41,916 nucleotides of DNA, taken from Nitrospira sp. (lineage in GTDB: Bacteria > Nitrospirota > Nitrospiria > Nitrospirales > Nitrospiraceae). The notes under the pieces were generated by a model that was not told the DNA's origin, did no database searches, and worked only from the letters and a program-made list of their open reading frames with translations. Of the stretch, positions 33,417 through 41,689 are shown piece by piece. The stretch is from positions 1 to 41,916 of the forward strand of contig JAEURX010000065.1 in NCBI GenBank assembly GCA_016788885.1, written 5' to 3'. The translations under genes and the position numbers were made by a program. Each line of letters starts with the position of its first letter. Position 1 is the first letter of the stretch.

Positions 33417-34406
33417 GTGCCTCGCGAATTGTCTCTCGCCGAAGTGTTCCAGTTGGGCTACTACTGGGAAACAAAAATTCTCTTAACTGCCGTGAAGTTA
33501 GACGTCTTTTCGTTGCTCGACGGTCAAGGACGCAGCGCGGCGGAACTCGCTAAACAGCTTGGTGCCGACACACGTGCCTTGGAATTGCTCCTGAACGCTT
33601 TGGTGGCTATCCGGCTTCTCGCTAAGAACGAAACAGTCTACGCAAACACGCTGGTGGCACAGACCCATCTGGTCAAGCATGGGCCACAGTATGTCGGGCA
33701 TTTGCTCCTGCTGCATGATGCCGAGTGGGACAACTGGGGCAAGTTGGAGGAGGCCATCAAAACAGGCCGCTCACCCGTGTCCCGCCATGTGTTCGAGACG
33801 GATCCGGCGTTAGGCGCCAATGTTTTGTCCGTCCTGCATCGAATCGGGCAGCAGAGTGGGCCGGATTTGGCGAAGCGTCTGGGGCTCGGTCAGGCTCGGA
33901 CCATTCTGGATTTAGGCGGTGGGGCGGGAACGAATGCCATCGCATTCTGCCGGGTGTATCCGACCCTGTCTGCCACCGTGTTTGATCTGGCGACGACCCT
34001 TCCGTTGACGGAGCGAACGGTGAAGGAGGCGGGGCTTGAGGGTAGGATTGCGCTGAAGTCCGGCGATTTTAATCGTGACTCCCTCGGGGGGCCTTACGAC
34101 GTGGTGTTGATGTCGGACATCCTGCACTACCAGAATCTGGCGACCAACGCCGCACTGGTGAAGAAAATTCATGCCCACCTGAATCCCGGTGGACGCTTGG
34201 TCATCAAGGATCGGTTTCTCGACGCATCCGGCACGAGTCCGGCGTGGACGGCGGCCTTTGCGGTGCACATTCTGGTGAACACCGAACAGGGGGGCTGTTA
34301 CCGCACGGCTGAGGCCATGCAGTGGATGCATGACGGGGGATATACCTCGGTCGAAGAAATTGAACGGACTGCCGTGGTGCAGGGGTTTAAACCGCAGGCG
34401 GAGTAG
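33417..34406 (+). CDS. SAM-dependent O-methyltransferase (plant-type dimerisation plus Methyltransf_2 fold)
   Basis: A 329-residue protein. The N-terminal helical dimerisation region (about 5-90, ELSLAEVFQLGYYWETKILLTAVKLDVFSLLDG) is followed by a class I methyltransferase fold with the SAM motif ILDLGGGAGTNAIAF (about 163-177) and acidic loop SDILHYQ. This is the acetylserotonin/hydroxyneurosporene-type family, which includes bacteriochlorophyll and quinone methyltransferases. I chose the GTG at 33417 (GTGGGGGA upstream); the longer frame adds unrelated residues. It heads the long operon with the PCP-reductase-like protein and bd-like oxidase, 8 bases before the DUF420 gene, suggesting that it modifies a quinone or tetrapyrrole cofactor of that system. 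The substrate is unknown. Confidence 0.88.
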   Translation: MPRELSLAEVFQLGYYWETKILLTAVKLDVFSLLDGQGRSAAELAKQLGADTRALELLLNALVAIRLLAKNETVYANTLVAQTHLVKHGPQYVGHLLLLHDAEWDNWGKLEEAIKTGRSPVSRHVFETDPALGANVLSVLHRIGQQSGPDLAKRLGLGQARTILDLGGGAGTNAIAFCRVYPTLSATVFDLATTLPLTERTVKEAGLEGRIALKSGDFNRDSLGGPYDVVLMSDILHYQNLATNAALVKKIHAHLNPGGRLVIKDRFLDASGTSPAWTAAFAVHILVNTEQGGCYRTAEAMQWMHDGGYTSVEEIERTAVVQGFKPQAE

Positions 34407-34414
34407 GAACAGCG

Positions 34415-35131
34415 ATGTTTGAATTTCTCCGACAGCCGGGATTTTTCGGGACTCATGCCACGATGGGAGCGGATCTCAGTCAGTTGATGGCGACCCTGTT
34501 TACTGCGTTGTTCATCCTTGGCTGGGTCCAGGGCAAACAGCATCGTGGGCACCAGCACCACTGGTTGATGCTCGGTGGAATGGTCACGATGGTGGGGTTT
34601 TTTACCGCCTACTATCTCTTCCGGCAGTTGGGCGTGCTGGCGTTTGAAGGGAAAGAAGGATTCGGCGGGTCTCAGGCTCTTTACGACTACGTGTTTATTC
34701 CCGTCCTGACGGTGCATATCATTTTAGTCATTATCGGGCTGGTCATGGCGGTCTATATGATCGTCCTGGGGTTTCGATCTCAACAGATCCTCAGTGGCAC
34801 ACGGAGCTTGAGCGCGTCGCTTTTGCAAACATCCTGGAAGAAAGTCAGCCTGATCTTTGTCGCTCTGACGGTCGTGGTGATGTTCTTGTTCGGGACGCGG
34901 GTCATGTCTGCCGGATTTTCCATGCGCAAGTTGGAGGTCTACCTCGGGTTTCTCGTCCTGGTGGCAATCGTCTTTGCGGTGGAAATGGGCATTCAGCGTA
35001 TCTGGCCGGATGGTGGCCAGCGGCATCGCGCGCTTGGTCGGTTCACGATGATTGTCTACTGTATCTTGTTTCTGACGGGAACCTTTACCTACGCCATGTT
35101 GTATATCTTGTATCCTGGAAAAATCGGGTAG
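34415..35131 (+). CDS. DUF420-like polytopic membrane protein
   Basis: A 238-residue protein with about six membrane helices. A His-rich loop HRGHQHHWLMLGG follows the first helix, and conserved-looking residues include GFFTAYYLFR, VHIILVIIGL and a late FLTGTFTYAMLYILYP. This matches the DUF420 family, small membrane proteins encoded near terminal oxidases. The histidines may bind heme or copper. The gene starts 8 bases after the methyltransferase stop and is followed 36 bases later by the PCP-reductase-like gene. A role in assembly or electron transfer for the downstream bd-like oxidase is an inference from position. Confidence 0.75.
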   Translation: MFEFLRQPGFFGTHATMGADLSQLMATLFTALFILGWVQGKQHRGHQHHWLMLGGMVTMVGFFTAYYLFRQLGVLAFEGKEGFGGSQALYDYVFIPVLTVHIILVIIGLVMAVYMIVLGFRSQQILSGTRSLSASLLQTSWKKVSLIFVALTVVVMFLFGTRVMSAGFSMRKLEVYLGFLVLVAIVFAVEMGIQRIWPDGGQRHRALGRFTMIVYCILFLTGTFTYAMLYILYPGKIG

Positions 35132-35167
35132 GGGTACTGAATCGAAACGGGGAGCGAGTCGCGGGTT

Positions 35168-35662
35168 ATGCTTGTATGCGGGTGCGGCGGTTGGATGCAT
35201 ACCGAGGGGGTGGATGAGCGACTCTCGCAAGAGGGGCAGCCTGCCTGGTTTGTCCGGACGGAGTGTCGTCCGTGTCGCTGGGTGGTTGGTGTCGACGTCC
35301 CCGCAGGACAAGCCGACGGGCTCGTCGATCGAATACTGTGGTCCGATGATGCGAAGCATCGCTTGGATCGCGTCCCGCCCTATGCCGTGCCGCTGTTACG
35401 TGAGTTGGTGGAGGGGTTTGCCAAGGCCAGGCAGCAGAGGGTGATCACCTACGATCTGATCGACCAGGCGCAAACCGGCGATGTTGTCTCCTGGGATCCC
35501 GACGCTGAACAGCGGTTGGCCAATGTGCCGGCGCCCGTTCGCGCCATGGCACGGGTTGAATTGGAGCGTACGGCCGTCGACCGTGGCGCGCGTGTCGTGA
35601 CGGTGGCATTGATGGAAGAAGTCAAAGCGCGATACTTCGGCATGGCTGCTCAGAAACAATAA
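35168..35662 (+). CDS. Tandem PCP-reductase-like domain protein
   Basis: A 164-residue protein with two copies of the small domain found at the C-terminus of light-independent protochlorophyllide reductase BchB/ChlB. Copy 1 spans about 58-101 (W-S-D-D-A-x-x-R-L-D-R-V-P) and copy 2 about 109-158 (WDPDAEQRLANVPAPVRAMAR, then RGARVVTVALMEEVKARYF). The N-terminal 40 residues hold four cysteines (CGC, CRPC) that could bind a metal. In BchB this domain helps bind the tetrapyrrole substrate. No catalytic BchB/N/L subunits are nearby and the host shows no photosynthesis genes. The protein may bind a heme-like or quinone-like cofactor of the adjoining oxidase. The start is only moderately supported. 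Confidence 0.82.
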   Translation: MLVCGCGGWMHTEGVDERLSQEGQPAWFVRTECRPCRWVVGVDVPAGQADGLVDRILWSDDAKHRLDRVPPYAVPLLRELVEGFAKARQQRVITYDLIDQAQTGDVVSWDPDAEQRLANVPAPVRAMARVELERTAVDRGARVVTVALMEEVKARYFGMAAQKQ

Positions 35663-35732
35663 GGTGCAAGGAGCTTAGGGAGCGGTGGAGGATGGCATGA
35701 GCCCTCTCCATTTGTACCGTATCGTATAGATT

Positions 35733-36818
35733 ATGCTGCATCGATTGGCTTTACGGGTGCTTCCCAGTTTGACGCTGGCCGTCACAGAAGATTCGGTTCG
35801 TAAGCGCAAACGTCTCGTGATGTTTGTCCCCGGGTTGGTGGCGTTTGCGGCCTATCGGGCGGCAAAGCAAGGGTTTTCGCTTGCCGACCCAGTGACATTG
35901 TTGTTGCTGTGCGGTCTGGTCTCCATGGCCACGGCCTTGTGCGCTTATCGTGTTGGGCGGGTCGTGCCGTTTCGAGCGTTACTTGCTGCGGATGGAGCGC
36001 GGAGGATCGGTTGGATTGTCGCCTGGATCGGGTTTGTCTACGGCGTGCAGTTGTCATTGCTGGTGCTGGCATTGTTATGGCTGGTGGGATACGACTATGC
36101 CAAACATCCCGATGGGCCGGCGATGATGGCCCTGATTATCCCCAGCTCGGCGGTGGCCCGAGACGCCTTTGAGATCGGGTATGTACGGTGGCTCGAGGCG
36201 AGCGGGCGGCCCTTCGCGACGTTTCCGGATGGCGCGGCGCTTTGGGGGTTGCTGCAACGGACTGACCAGCAGCTTGTTGTCTGGGTGATGGCCGGCATTC
36301 TGGGATGCGTGAGTCTATCGGTGTTGACGGCAACATTCGTCGGTGGGGATCTGGCAGTGTTCTGTCAAGCAGGTGTGGTGACGCTGGCGGCAGGGACGGT
36401 CAGTCTCTTGGCATTTTTTGCCGGGCAGGCAGAGCGAGGGGCGTGGATACCCAGGCTGGCCGCAGCTCAATGGAGTGAACTCCTCAAATTCTGGTGGTGG
36501 CCGGGATTGGCCTTTGCCGCCACGTACTACCTGGTGTTGGTGGGTACTGGGCTGTATGTGTTGCGGCAGCCGATGCTTTCCACGGGATTCCTGTCCTCTA
36601 TCGCCGGGCTCGTTGGTGGCATGATGTCGTTGTATTGTTACTACCTCGGCAACCGACGCGAGATTGAAAGCCGTCAGCCCGGAGGGGTTCCCGATGCCTT
36701 GCTGCGTTGCCCGTTTGTCATGGGTATCTTAGGCAAGTCTCGCGAAACCATTGCCGATACGGCGCTGAGTGAATCTGCAACGGTCTTTGAAAAGAATAGC
36801 CAGAGAGTGTCGTCATGA
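35733..36818 (+). CDS. Polytopic membrane protein of unknown function
   Basis: A 361-residue protein with about seven or eight hydrophobic helices (for example VMFVPGLVAFAAY, LLLLCGLVSMATALCAY, WIVAWIGFVYGVQLSLLVLALLWLV, LAFAATYYLVLVGTGLYVL). A central soluble loop (about 125-165) contains a short amphipathic stretch. I do not recognise the family. Its stop overlaps the start of the bd-like oxidase gene (ATGA), showing tight coupling; in position it takes the place where CydB would be expected, but it lacks the CydB sequence signature. It could be a structural partner subunit of the oxidase. Confidence 0.75.
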   Translation: MLHRLALRVLPSLTLAVTEDSVRKRKRLVMFVPGLVAFAAYRAAKQGFSLADPVTLLLLCGLVSMATALCAYRVGRVVPFRALLAADGARRIGWIVAWIGFVYGVQLSLLVLALLWLVGYDYAKHPDGPAMMALIIPSSAVARDAFEIGYVRWLEASGRPFATFPDGAALWGLLQRTDQQLVVWVMAGILGCVSLSVLTATFVGGDLAVFCQAGVVTLAAGTVSLLAFFAGQAERGAWIPRLAAAQWSELLKFWWWPGLAFAATYYLVLVGTGLYVLRQPMLSTGFLSSIAGLVGGMMSLYCYYLGNRREIESRQPGGVPDALLRCPFVMGILGKSRETIADTALSESATVFEKNSQRVSS

Positions 36819-38683
36819 CGAAACGTGTATCGGTTCCGTTCGTGATTGTGCTGGTGCTGTGCGGATTCCTGTCGGGCTTCAGTGCGCTGTTCGTCGGTCC
36901 GCCATCGCTGATGGCTGCGGACCCGTCGACCGATGTGTATTTCCACACCCCGGGTGTCCCGAGCGGCCCTTCGGCGCCCACGGCGAATGACAACCACTAC
37001 CCGCAAGTCGGCTCGCTCGATAGTCGGTTGCTGATGTGGTTCATCATTCAACAGCATACGTATTTTGGCGGGTTTGTGCTCGCGCTGCCGATCTTTTGCG
37101 TGTTGTTGGAATTGTTGGGAATGGCCGCGAAGAATCCCGCCATGGCCTTACGGTACGATGGTTTGGCCCAGGACCTGCTCAAGGTCGCGCTGCTGGCCCT
37201 CTCCGTCACCGCCGTCGTCGGCAGCGTGATGCTGACGATGTTTGTCACGCTGTACCCCAGTTTCATGCAGTACATGGGAGGTACCTTCAAGGGGATGATG
37301 CCGCTATATGCGCTGGTGTTCGTCGGAACCACCGCGCTGACCATTGTGTATTACTACAGTTGGGACCGGATGGCGGCCCCCGGCTCGAAATGGGTGCATC
37401 TGTCGATCGGCGTAATCGCGGTGGTGTTCGGCACGTCCCTCTTGTTACTGGCGAATGCGTGGTCTGCTTTCATGATGGCGCCGTCGGGAGTTGATGGGCA
37501 GGGGCGTTATTTGGGGAACCCCTGGCATTTGCTGCGGTCGGCACTGTGGAATCCGTTGAACCTCCATCGATTTTTGGCGGATATCATGTCGGGCGGCGCG
37601 GTGGTGCTGGCCTACGCCTGTTATCGATTCTTTTCCGGGAAAAGTCAGGAAGAGCGTGCGTACTACGATTGGGTTGGCTACGTGTTTCTGTTTGTGACGG
37701 TCTGCGCCCTGTTGCCGATGCCTTTTGCGGGGTATTGGTTGATGCGGTCTGTCTATGCTTACAGTCAGAGTATGGGTGTCACAATGATGGGCGGCCTCCT
37801 GACCTGGTTGTTTGTGGTGCAGGCGTTGCTGATCGGCGCCCTATTTCTCGGCGTAAACTATTATCTCTGGCAAAGTATGGGACGGATTCGCGGCGGGGAA
37901 CGGTACCAACCCTACTATCAGTACCTGCTGTTGGCCCTCACCGGATGTCTGTTTATCTGGCTGACGCCGCACACGTTGTTGACGACCGGCACCGAAGTGA
38001 AGGCTATGGGCGGGGCTCAGCACCCGGTCATCGGCAATTACGGGGTGATGTCCTCGAAGAACGGGGCGGTCAACGTGATGATCTGCATCACAGCCTTGAG
38101 TTACATCTACTACCGTCGTGCGAATCGGACGATGACGATCTCCTGGGCGCGGGCTGGGAATATCGCATTAGGGGCACTATTCGGCCTTGGCGTGGCCCAC
38201 ATCATCGGCTTGTCGATCTACGGCTTTTATCTGCCGGCGAGTCTCCGTGTGGCGTTGTCGGGGCCGCAAGCGGTGACGACGCTTCTGGTGGTTGCGATAG
38301 GATTGCTACTCAATCGGCGTATGTTGCGTGGCGCGACCATTCATGGCCCTGTGCAATGGGGATTCATCTCGATTCGAGGGATGGTCGGGCTGTTCGGGTT
38401 GGCCGCAGCATTTACGTGGGTAATGGGGTTGATGGGATATATTCGTTCATCGGGCCGGTTGGCGTGGCACGTCAATGAGTTGATGCCCGATACTTCCCCG
38501 TGGGCATTTACCCCGACGCTCGGCTTTGCGGCGAAGATGGTGACAATCAACATGGTGCTCTTCTGGGGGGCGGTATTTTTCCTGTTCTGGGTATGCCAAC
38601 GCGGGCAACAGCCGGTGATGCATGAGGATGTGAGTGCGGAGAAAGAGGCGGGCTTCTTGCCGTCTCCTTCGCATGAAGGATAG
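36815..38683 (+). CDS. Cytochrome bd-like oxidase subunit I homologue without GRQPW
   Basis: A 622-residue membrane protein with a long N-terminal hydrophobic segment (about 5-34) before the first CydA-like helix, IIQQHTYFGGFVLALPIF (His81, the expected heme ligand position). NAWSAFMMAPSG (about 214-225) and NPLNLHRFLADIMSGG (about 246-261) match the CydA core. The canonical Q-loop motif G-W-x-x-x-E-x-G-R-Q-P-W is absent: this region reads MPFAGYWLMRSVYAYSQSMG. Members like this are found in Nitrospira, where they are thought to be alternative oxidases. Total helices, about 14, exceed CydA. The overlap with the preceding gene (ATGA) implies a shared complex. The electron donor may be cytochrome c or a cupredoxin instead of quinol. 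Confidence 0.85.
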   Translation: MTKRVSVPFVIVLVLCGFLSGFSALFVGPPSLMAADPSTDVYFHTPGVPSGPSAPTANDNHYPQVGSLDSRLLMWFIIQQHTYFGGFVLALPIFCVLLELLGMAAKNPAMALRYDGLAQDLLKVALLALSVTAVVGSVMLTMFVTLYPSFMQYMGGTFKGMMPLYALVFVGTTALTIVYYYSWDRMAAPGSKWVHLSIGVIAVVFGTSLLLLANAWSAFMMAPSGVDGQGRYLGNPWHLLRSALWNPLNLHRFLADIMSGGAVVLAYACYRFFSGKSQEERAYYDWVGYVFLFVTVCALLPMPFAGYWLMRSVYAYSQSMGVTMMGGLLTWLFVVQALLIGALFLGVNYYLWQSMGRIRGGERYQPYYQYLLLALTGCLFIWLTPHTLLTTGTEVKAMGGAQHPVIGNYGVMSSKNGAVNVMICITALSYIYYRRANRTMTISWARAGNIALGALFGLGVAHIIGLSIYGFYLPASLRVALSGPQAVTTLLVVAIGLLLNRRMLRGATIHGPVQWGFISIRGMVGLFGLAAAFTWVMGLMGYIRSSGRLAWHVNELMPDTSPWAFTPTLGFAAKMVTINMVLFWGAVFFLFWVCQRGQQPVMHEDVSAEKEAGFLPSPSHEG

Positions 38684-38691
38684 GTAGGTGT

Positions 38692-39360
38692 ATGAGGAGT
38701 GCAGCGATGGGAATGAGAATGTTAGTCTGGGCGATAGGGTTGCTGGGATTGTGTGTCGTGGTTGCGCACGACGGGTCTGCGTATGCAGGCGAGTCAGGAG
38801 TGTTGGTCCTAGAGGATTTCCAATCGGCCGACCAAGGGGGATTTCCGGTTGATTGGCAACATGAGAACCAGCGTAGTCAGGCCAAGGGGCGGGACGCCTA
38901 TAAGATTCAATCCGAAGATGGCCAGAAATTTCTCGCAGCGAAGGATGCGGGCCAACGTATCAAGAAACGCAAAATTGATTGGGACCCTAAGGCCTATCCG
39001 GTCCTGACCTGGCGGTGGCGCCTCCACAAGGCTCCGAGCAACTCAGAACCGGTTGCCGCCCTGTATGCCTCCTTGGATACTGATCTCATGTTCATTCCCG
39101 TATTCACCAAATACATCTGGAGCGCCGGCAAGCCGGTGGGGACGTTTGTCGAAGGCGGTATGTTCAGTGGCTCGGAGTTAGTCGTGCAGAGCGGGGTGTT
39201 GCCGGTCGGGGAATGGGTCGAGGAGCGGGTGAACGTGTACGAAGATTTCAAGCGCATTCACAAGCATGAACCACAGGAAAAAGCCTGGGGCATCTCGTTG
39301 TTTGCTGCTCCGGGGGTGGAGATCGATTTCGGCGCGGTGACGGTTGGTCCGGCTAAGTAA
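38692..39360 (+). CDS. DUF3047 exported protein
   Basis: A 222-residue protein. A signal peptide (core MLVWAIGLLGLCVVVA, cleavage near SAYA) is followed by a beta-sandwich of the DUF3047 family: LVLEDFQSADQGGFPVDWQHE, KIDWDPKAYPVLTWRWRLHKAP, SLDTDLMFIPVFTKYIW and a C-terminal VEIDFGAVTVGPAK. The family is periplasmic and of unknown function, often beside c-type cytochromes and multiheme systems. An AGGTAGGTG ribosome-binding site precedes the ATG, 8 bases after the oxidase stop. It may bind an assembly partner. Confidence 0.85.
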   Translation: MRSAAMGMRMLVWAIGLLGLCVVVAHDGSAYAGESGVLVLEDFQSADQGGFPVDWQHENQRSQAKGRDAYKIQSEDGQKFLAAKDAGQRIKKRKIDWDPKAYPVLTWRWRLHKAPSNSEPVAALYASLDTDLMFIPVFTKYIWSAGKPVGTFVEGGMFSGSELVVQSGVLPVGEWVEERVNVYEDFKRIHKHEPQEKAWGISLFAAPGVEIDFGAVTVGPAK

Positions 39361-39392
39361 GCGATGTAGGCATCTGAGGTAATGAGGTCTCT

Positions 39393-39794
39393 GTGGCCGC
39401 GATAAATCGACCATCGACCAGCACGTTGTTTGACGTGGTGTTTGGCGTCGTCGTGATGGGGACGGTCGGAGCATTGATCGGCACCTTTCTTGGGTCGGCA
39501 TCCATTCCAGTGACCTCCGGTGTCGGGGTGCTTCTTGGCGCGGTGGTCGGCTTTCTTGGCGGCCGTCGATTTCTGGCCAGCATTTTGGTCGGCACGGTGC
39601 TGGGGGGGGCGCTCGCTTGGATGATTGCCGGGGTTGAAAAGATCTCTTTTGGGGCAGGTGCCGGTGCGGCCATGGGCGGCTTTCTTGGCGTGCAGATTTC
39701 GATGTTGTTGGATGTGCGGGCAGCGAGAAGGGCTGCGCTGGTAGCGGAAGGTGAGGACGCCGGCGCGGCCCACTCGGCAGTGACCAAATCATGA
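39393..39794 (+). CDS. Small glycine-zipper membrane protein
   Basis: A 133-residue protein with about four short hydrophobic glycine-rich segments (for example VVFGVVVMGTVGALIGTFLG, GVGVLLGAVVGFLGG, GAGAGAAMGGFLGV). Such spacing of glycines favours tight helix packing. It begins with GTG; a weak AATGAGG lies about 9 bases upstream. It is in the same operon (33 bases after DUF3047, 16 bases before the first FGE-fold gene). The family is unrecognised; a small structural subunit or assembly factor of the oxidase complex is possible. Confidence 0.65.
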   Translation: MAAINRPSTSTLFDVVFGVVVMGTVGALIGTFLGSASIPVTSGVGVLLGAVVGFLGGRRFLASILVGTVLGGALAWMIAGVEKISFGAGAGAAMGGFLGVQISMLLDVRAARRAALVAEGEDAGAAHSAVTKS

Positions 39795-39809
39795 GGTGTA
39801 AGTAAGGCG

Positions 39810-40724
39810 ATGGAAAACCGGGGTGTGCTCATCGGATCAATTATCTTCGTATTCGGATCGTTCATTCTGATGATCGGGGGGTTGGTCTACGAATCGTATA
39901 AGGCCAAGCAAATGCGCCAATTGGCCCTCTCCATCACGACAGAAGCCAAGCCCGTGGCGGCCCCTGTCGCGCAGGATTTTTCGATGTACAAGACATTCAT
40001 CGGGGATGATGGTCGGGAGATGGTCCAAATTTCCGAAGGCCCGTTCGTGATGGGTAGTCGCGATAACGATAGTGATCCGGATGAAAAGCCGGAGCATCAA
40101 GTCTATTTGAAGACCTACTTCCTGGATAAGCACGAAGTGACACAGGATACGTACGATCGGTTTCTCAAGATGACGAAGCGGGTGAAGCGTAAGATCGAAG
40201 TATTTGAGGACGATCCAGCTAAGCTGCTCAAGCCTGAATACCCTGCAATCGCCGTGACGTGGGATGATGCGGAGGCCTACTGCAAATGGGCGGGAAAGCG
40301 GTTGCCGACTGAGGCGGAATGGGAAAAAGCCGCTCGCGGCGAGGGGAAACGTCGTTACGCCTGGGGCGAGGAGTTTGTTTCAGGATATGCGAACATCGAC
40401 GGGGCCGAAGACGGGTTTCGGTATCTCGCCCCCCCGGGTTCGTTCGAATCCGGACGCAGTCCTTACGGGGTCTACGATATGACGGGCAACGTCGGTGAAT
40501 GGGTTGCCGATGTCTATGATGAAAATTTTTATCGAGCCTCACCGTACCGGGATCCCAAGGGGCCGGATCAGGGCGAGCAGCGAATCATTCGCGGTGGTTC
40601 CTGGCGAGAAACGAAGCGAAATGTGCGCTCATCCAAGCGCTTCCAGGCGAAGCCGTGGCGGCATGACATTACGGTTGGGTTCCGGTGCGCGAAGGATGTC
40701 GACGTCGACACGGTGGCGAAGTAG
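39810..40724 (+). CDS. Membrane-anchored FGE-sulfatase-fold protein without catalytic cysteines (copy 1)
   Basis: A 304-residue protein with one N-terminal membrane helix (about 8-28, GSIIFVFGSFILMIGGLVY) and a FGE/SUMF1-type domain (about 68-298). Family motifs include QISEGPFVMGS, KHEVTQDTYDRF, AVTWDDAEAYCKWAGKRLPTEAEWEKAARG, SPYGVYDMTGNVGEWVAD and IRGGSWRETKRNVRSSKR. The cysteine pair that performs formylglycine chemistry in true FGE follows RGGSW; here the positions are Thr/Arg/Ser, so it cannot be a sulfatase activator. Related non-oxidising members act in siderophore (PvdO), radical or cofactor maturation. It is directed to the periplasm, and a paralogue follows 11 bases later. Confidence 0.9.
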   Translation: MENRGVLIGSIIFVFGSFILMIGGLVYESYKAKQMRQLALSITTEAKPVAAPVAQDFSMYKTFIGDDGREMVQISEGPFVMGSRDNDSDPDEKPEHQVYLKTYFLDKHEVTQDTYDRFLKMTKRVKRKIEVFEDDPAKLLKPEYPAIAVTWDDAEAYCKWAGKRLPTEAEWEKAARGEGKRRYAWGEEFVSGYANIDGAEDGFRYLAPPGSFESGRSPYGVYDMTGNVGEWVADVYDENFYRASPYRDPKGPDQGEQRIIRGGSWRETKRNVRSSKRFQAKPWRHDITVGFRCAKDVDVDTVAK

Positions 40725-40735
40725 TCGATTACGGC

Positions 40736-41689
40736 ATGCTGGAAACCCGCTTTAAAGTTGTCTTCCTTCTTGCGGTCCTTCTTGCCGCAAGCTTGCCCAT
40801 CATCGCCATTCTTCGTGGGACGATTTCCACTCCATTTGAGGCGAACTCAACGCATTCTGACGAGGAGGCGGTAGGCATCGCTGCAGATGCGGTTGCCCCT
40901 GAGGAGCCTTTGCAGGAGGAGCTCGTTGTTATCCCTGCGGGGCCATTTATTCGAGGAACGAATCAGGGCGGGTTTGATGAGCAGCCGGAGCGGAAGATCT
41001 ATCTCGATGAATTTCTCATCGATCGTTATGAAGTGACGAATGCGCAATATGCGGCCTTTGTGAAGGCCACTGGCCACCGAAAATCAGGTCCGCCCTCCCG
41101 CTATGCGAAGAACACGGGGCGTATGCGTGGCGTCAATCAGCCGGCGGTCTACGTCTCGTGGGAGGACGCCAAGGCCTACTGTGAGTGGCGAGGGCGGCGA
41201 TTGCCGACCGAGGCTGAATGGGAGAAGGCGATGCGTGGTCCCGACGGTCGTTTGTGGCCGTGGGGCAACGTCGAAATGCCCGGTGGTGCGAATTGGGCTC
41301 GGATTGACGATGGGTTTGAGGTGGCGGCTCCGGTGGGACGAGTGCGTAGCGATGCTAGTCCCTATGGAGTGATGGATGGAGCTGGGAACGTGATGGAGTG
41401 GGTGGAGGATTGGTATCTAGAAGGGGCCTACGCCGCAGCTTCTGAACGGAACCCAGAAAGTCCTGAATATGGAACGTACAAGGTATTGAGGGGAGCGGGA
41501 TACACCAGTTCAGGATCGGACTTGCGTATCACCGCTCGCAGTAAAATGATGGCAGATTTTCGGGACGAAACGATTGGGTTCCGTTGTGCTCAATCCAGCG
41601 TAGGGAAAGGGCGTGCGTTCGAGGGCGAGAAGGTTGAGAAAATCATAGGAAATCAAAGTAATAGAGGATCAGAAACACGGCCAAAATGA
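40736..41689 (+). CDS. Membrane-anchored FGE-sulfatase-fold protein without catalytic cysteines (copy 2)
   Basis: A 317-residue paralogue of the preceding gene: N-terminal helix (about 8-27), then the FGE-type domain with VIPAGPFIRGT, RYEVTNAQYAAF, YVSWEDAKAYCEWRGRRLPTEAEWEKAMRG and SPYGVMDGAGNVMEWVEDW, ending at FRCAQ. The site of the catalytic cysteines reads RGAGYTSSGSDLRITARSK, again without cysteine. The ATG at 40736 was chosen over a frame that starts within the preceding gene. The last 26 residues (polar, K/E/N/R-rich) extend beyond the domain and overlap, on the opposite strand, the 3' part of a small membrane-peptide gene. This is the last gene of the operon. Confidence 0.9.
   Translation: MLETRFKVVFLLAVLLAASLPIIAILRGTISTPFEANSTHSDEEAVGIAADAVAPEEPLQEELVVIPAGPFIRGTNQGGFDEQPERKIYLDEFLIDRYEVTNAQYAAFVKATGHRKSGPPSRYAKNTGRMRGVNQPAVYVSWEDAKAYCEWRGRRLPTEAEWEKAMRGPDGRLWPWGNVEMPGGANWARIDDGFEVAAPVGRVRSDASPYGVMDGAGNVMEWVEDWYLEGAYAAASERNPESPEYGTYKVLRGAGYTSSGSDLRITARSKMMADFRDETIGFRCAQSSVGKGRAFEGEKVEKIIGNQSNRGSETRPK

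Noticed and set aside
39810-41689. Annotation of the two FGE-fold proteins as formylglycine-generating enzymes
   Set aside because: The conserved catalytic cysteine pair is missing in both, and there is no sulfatase gene in the window.
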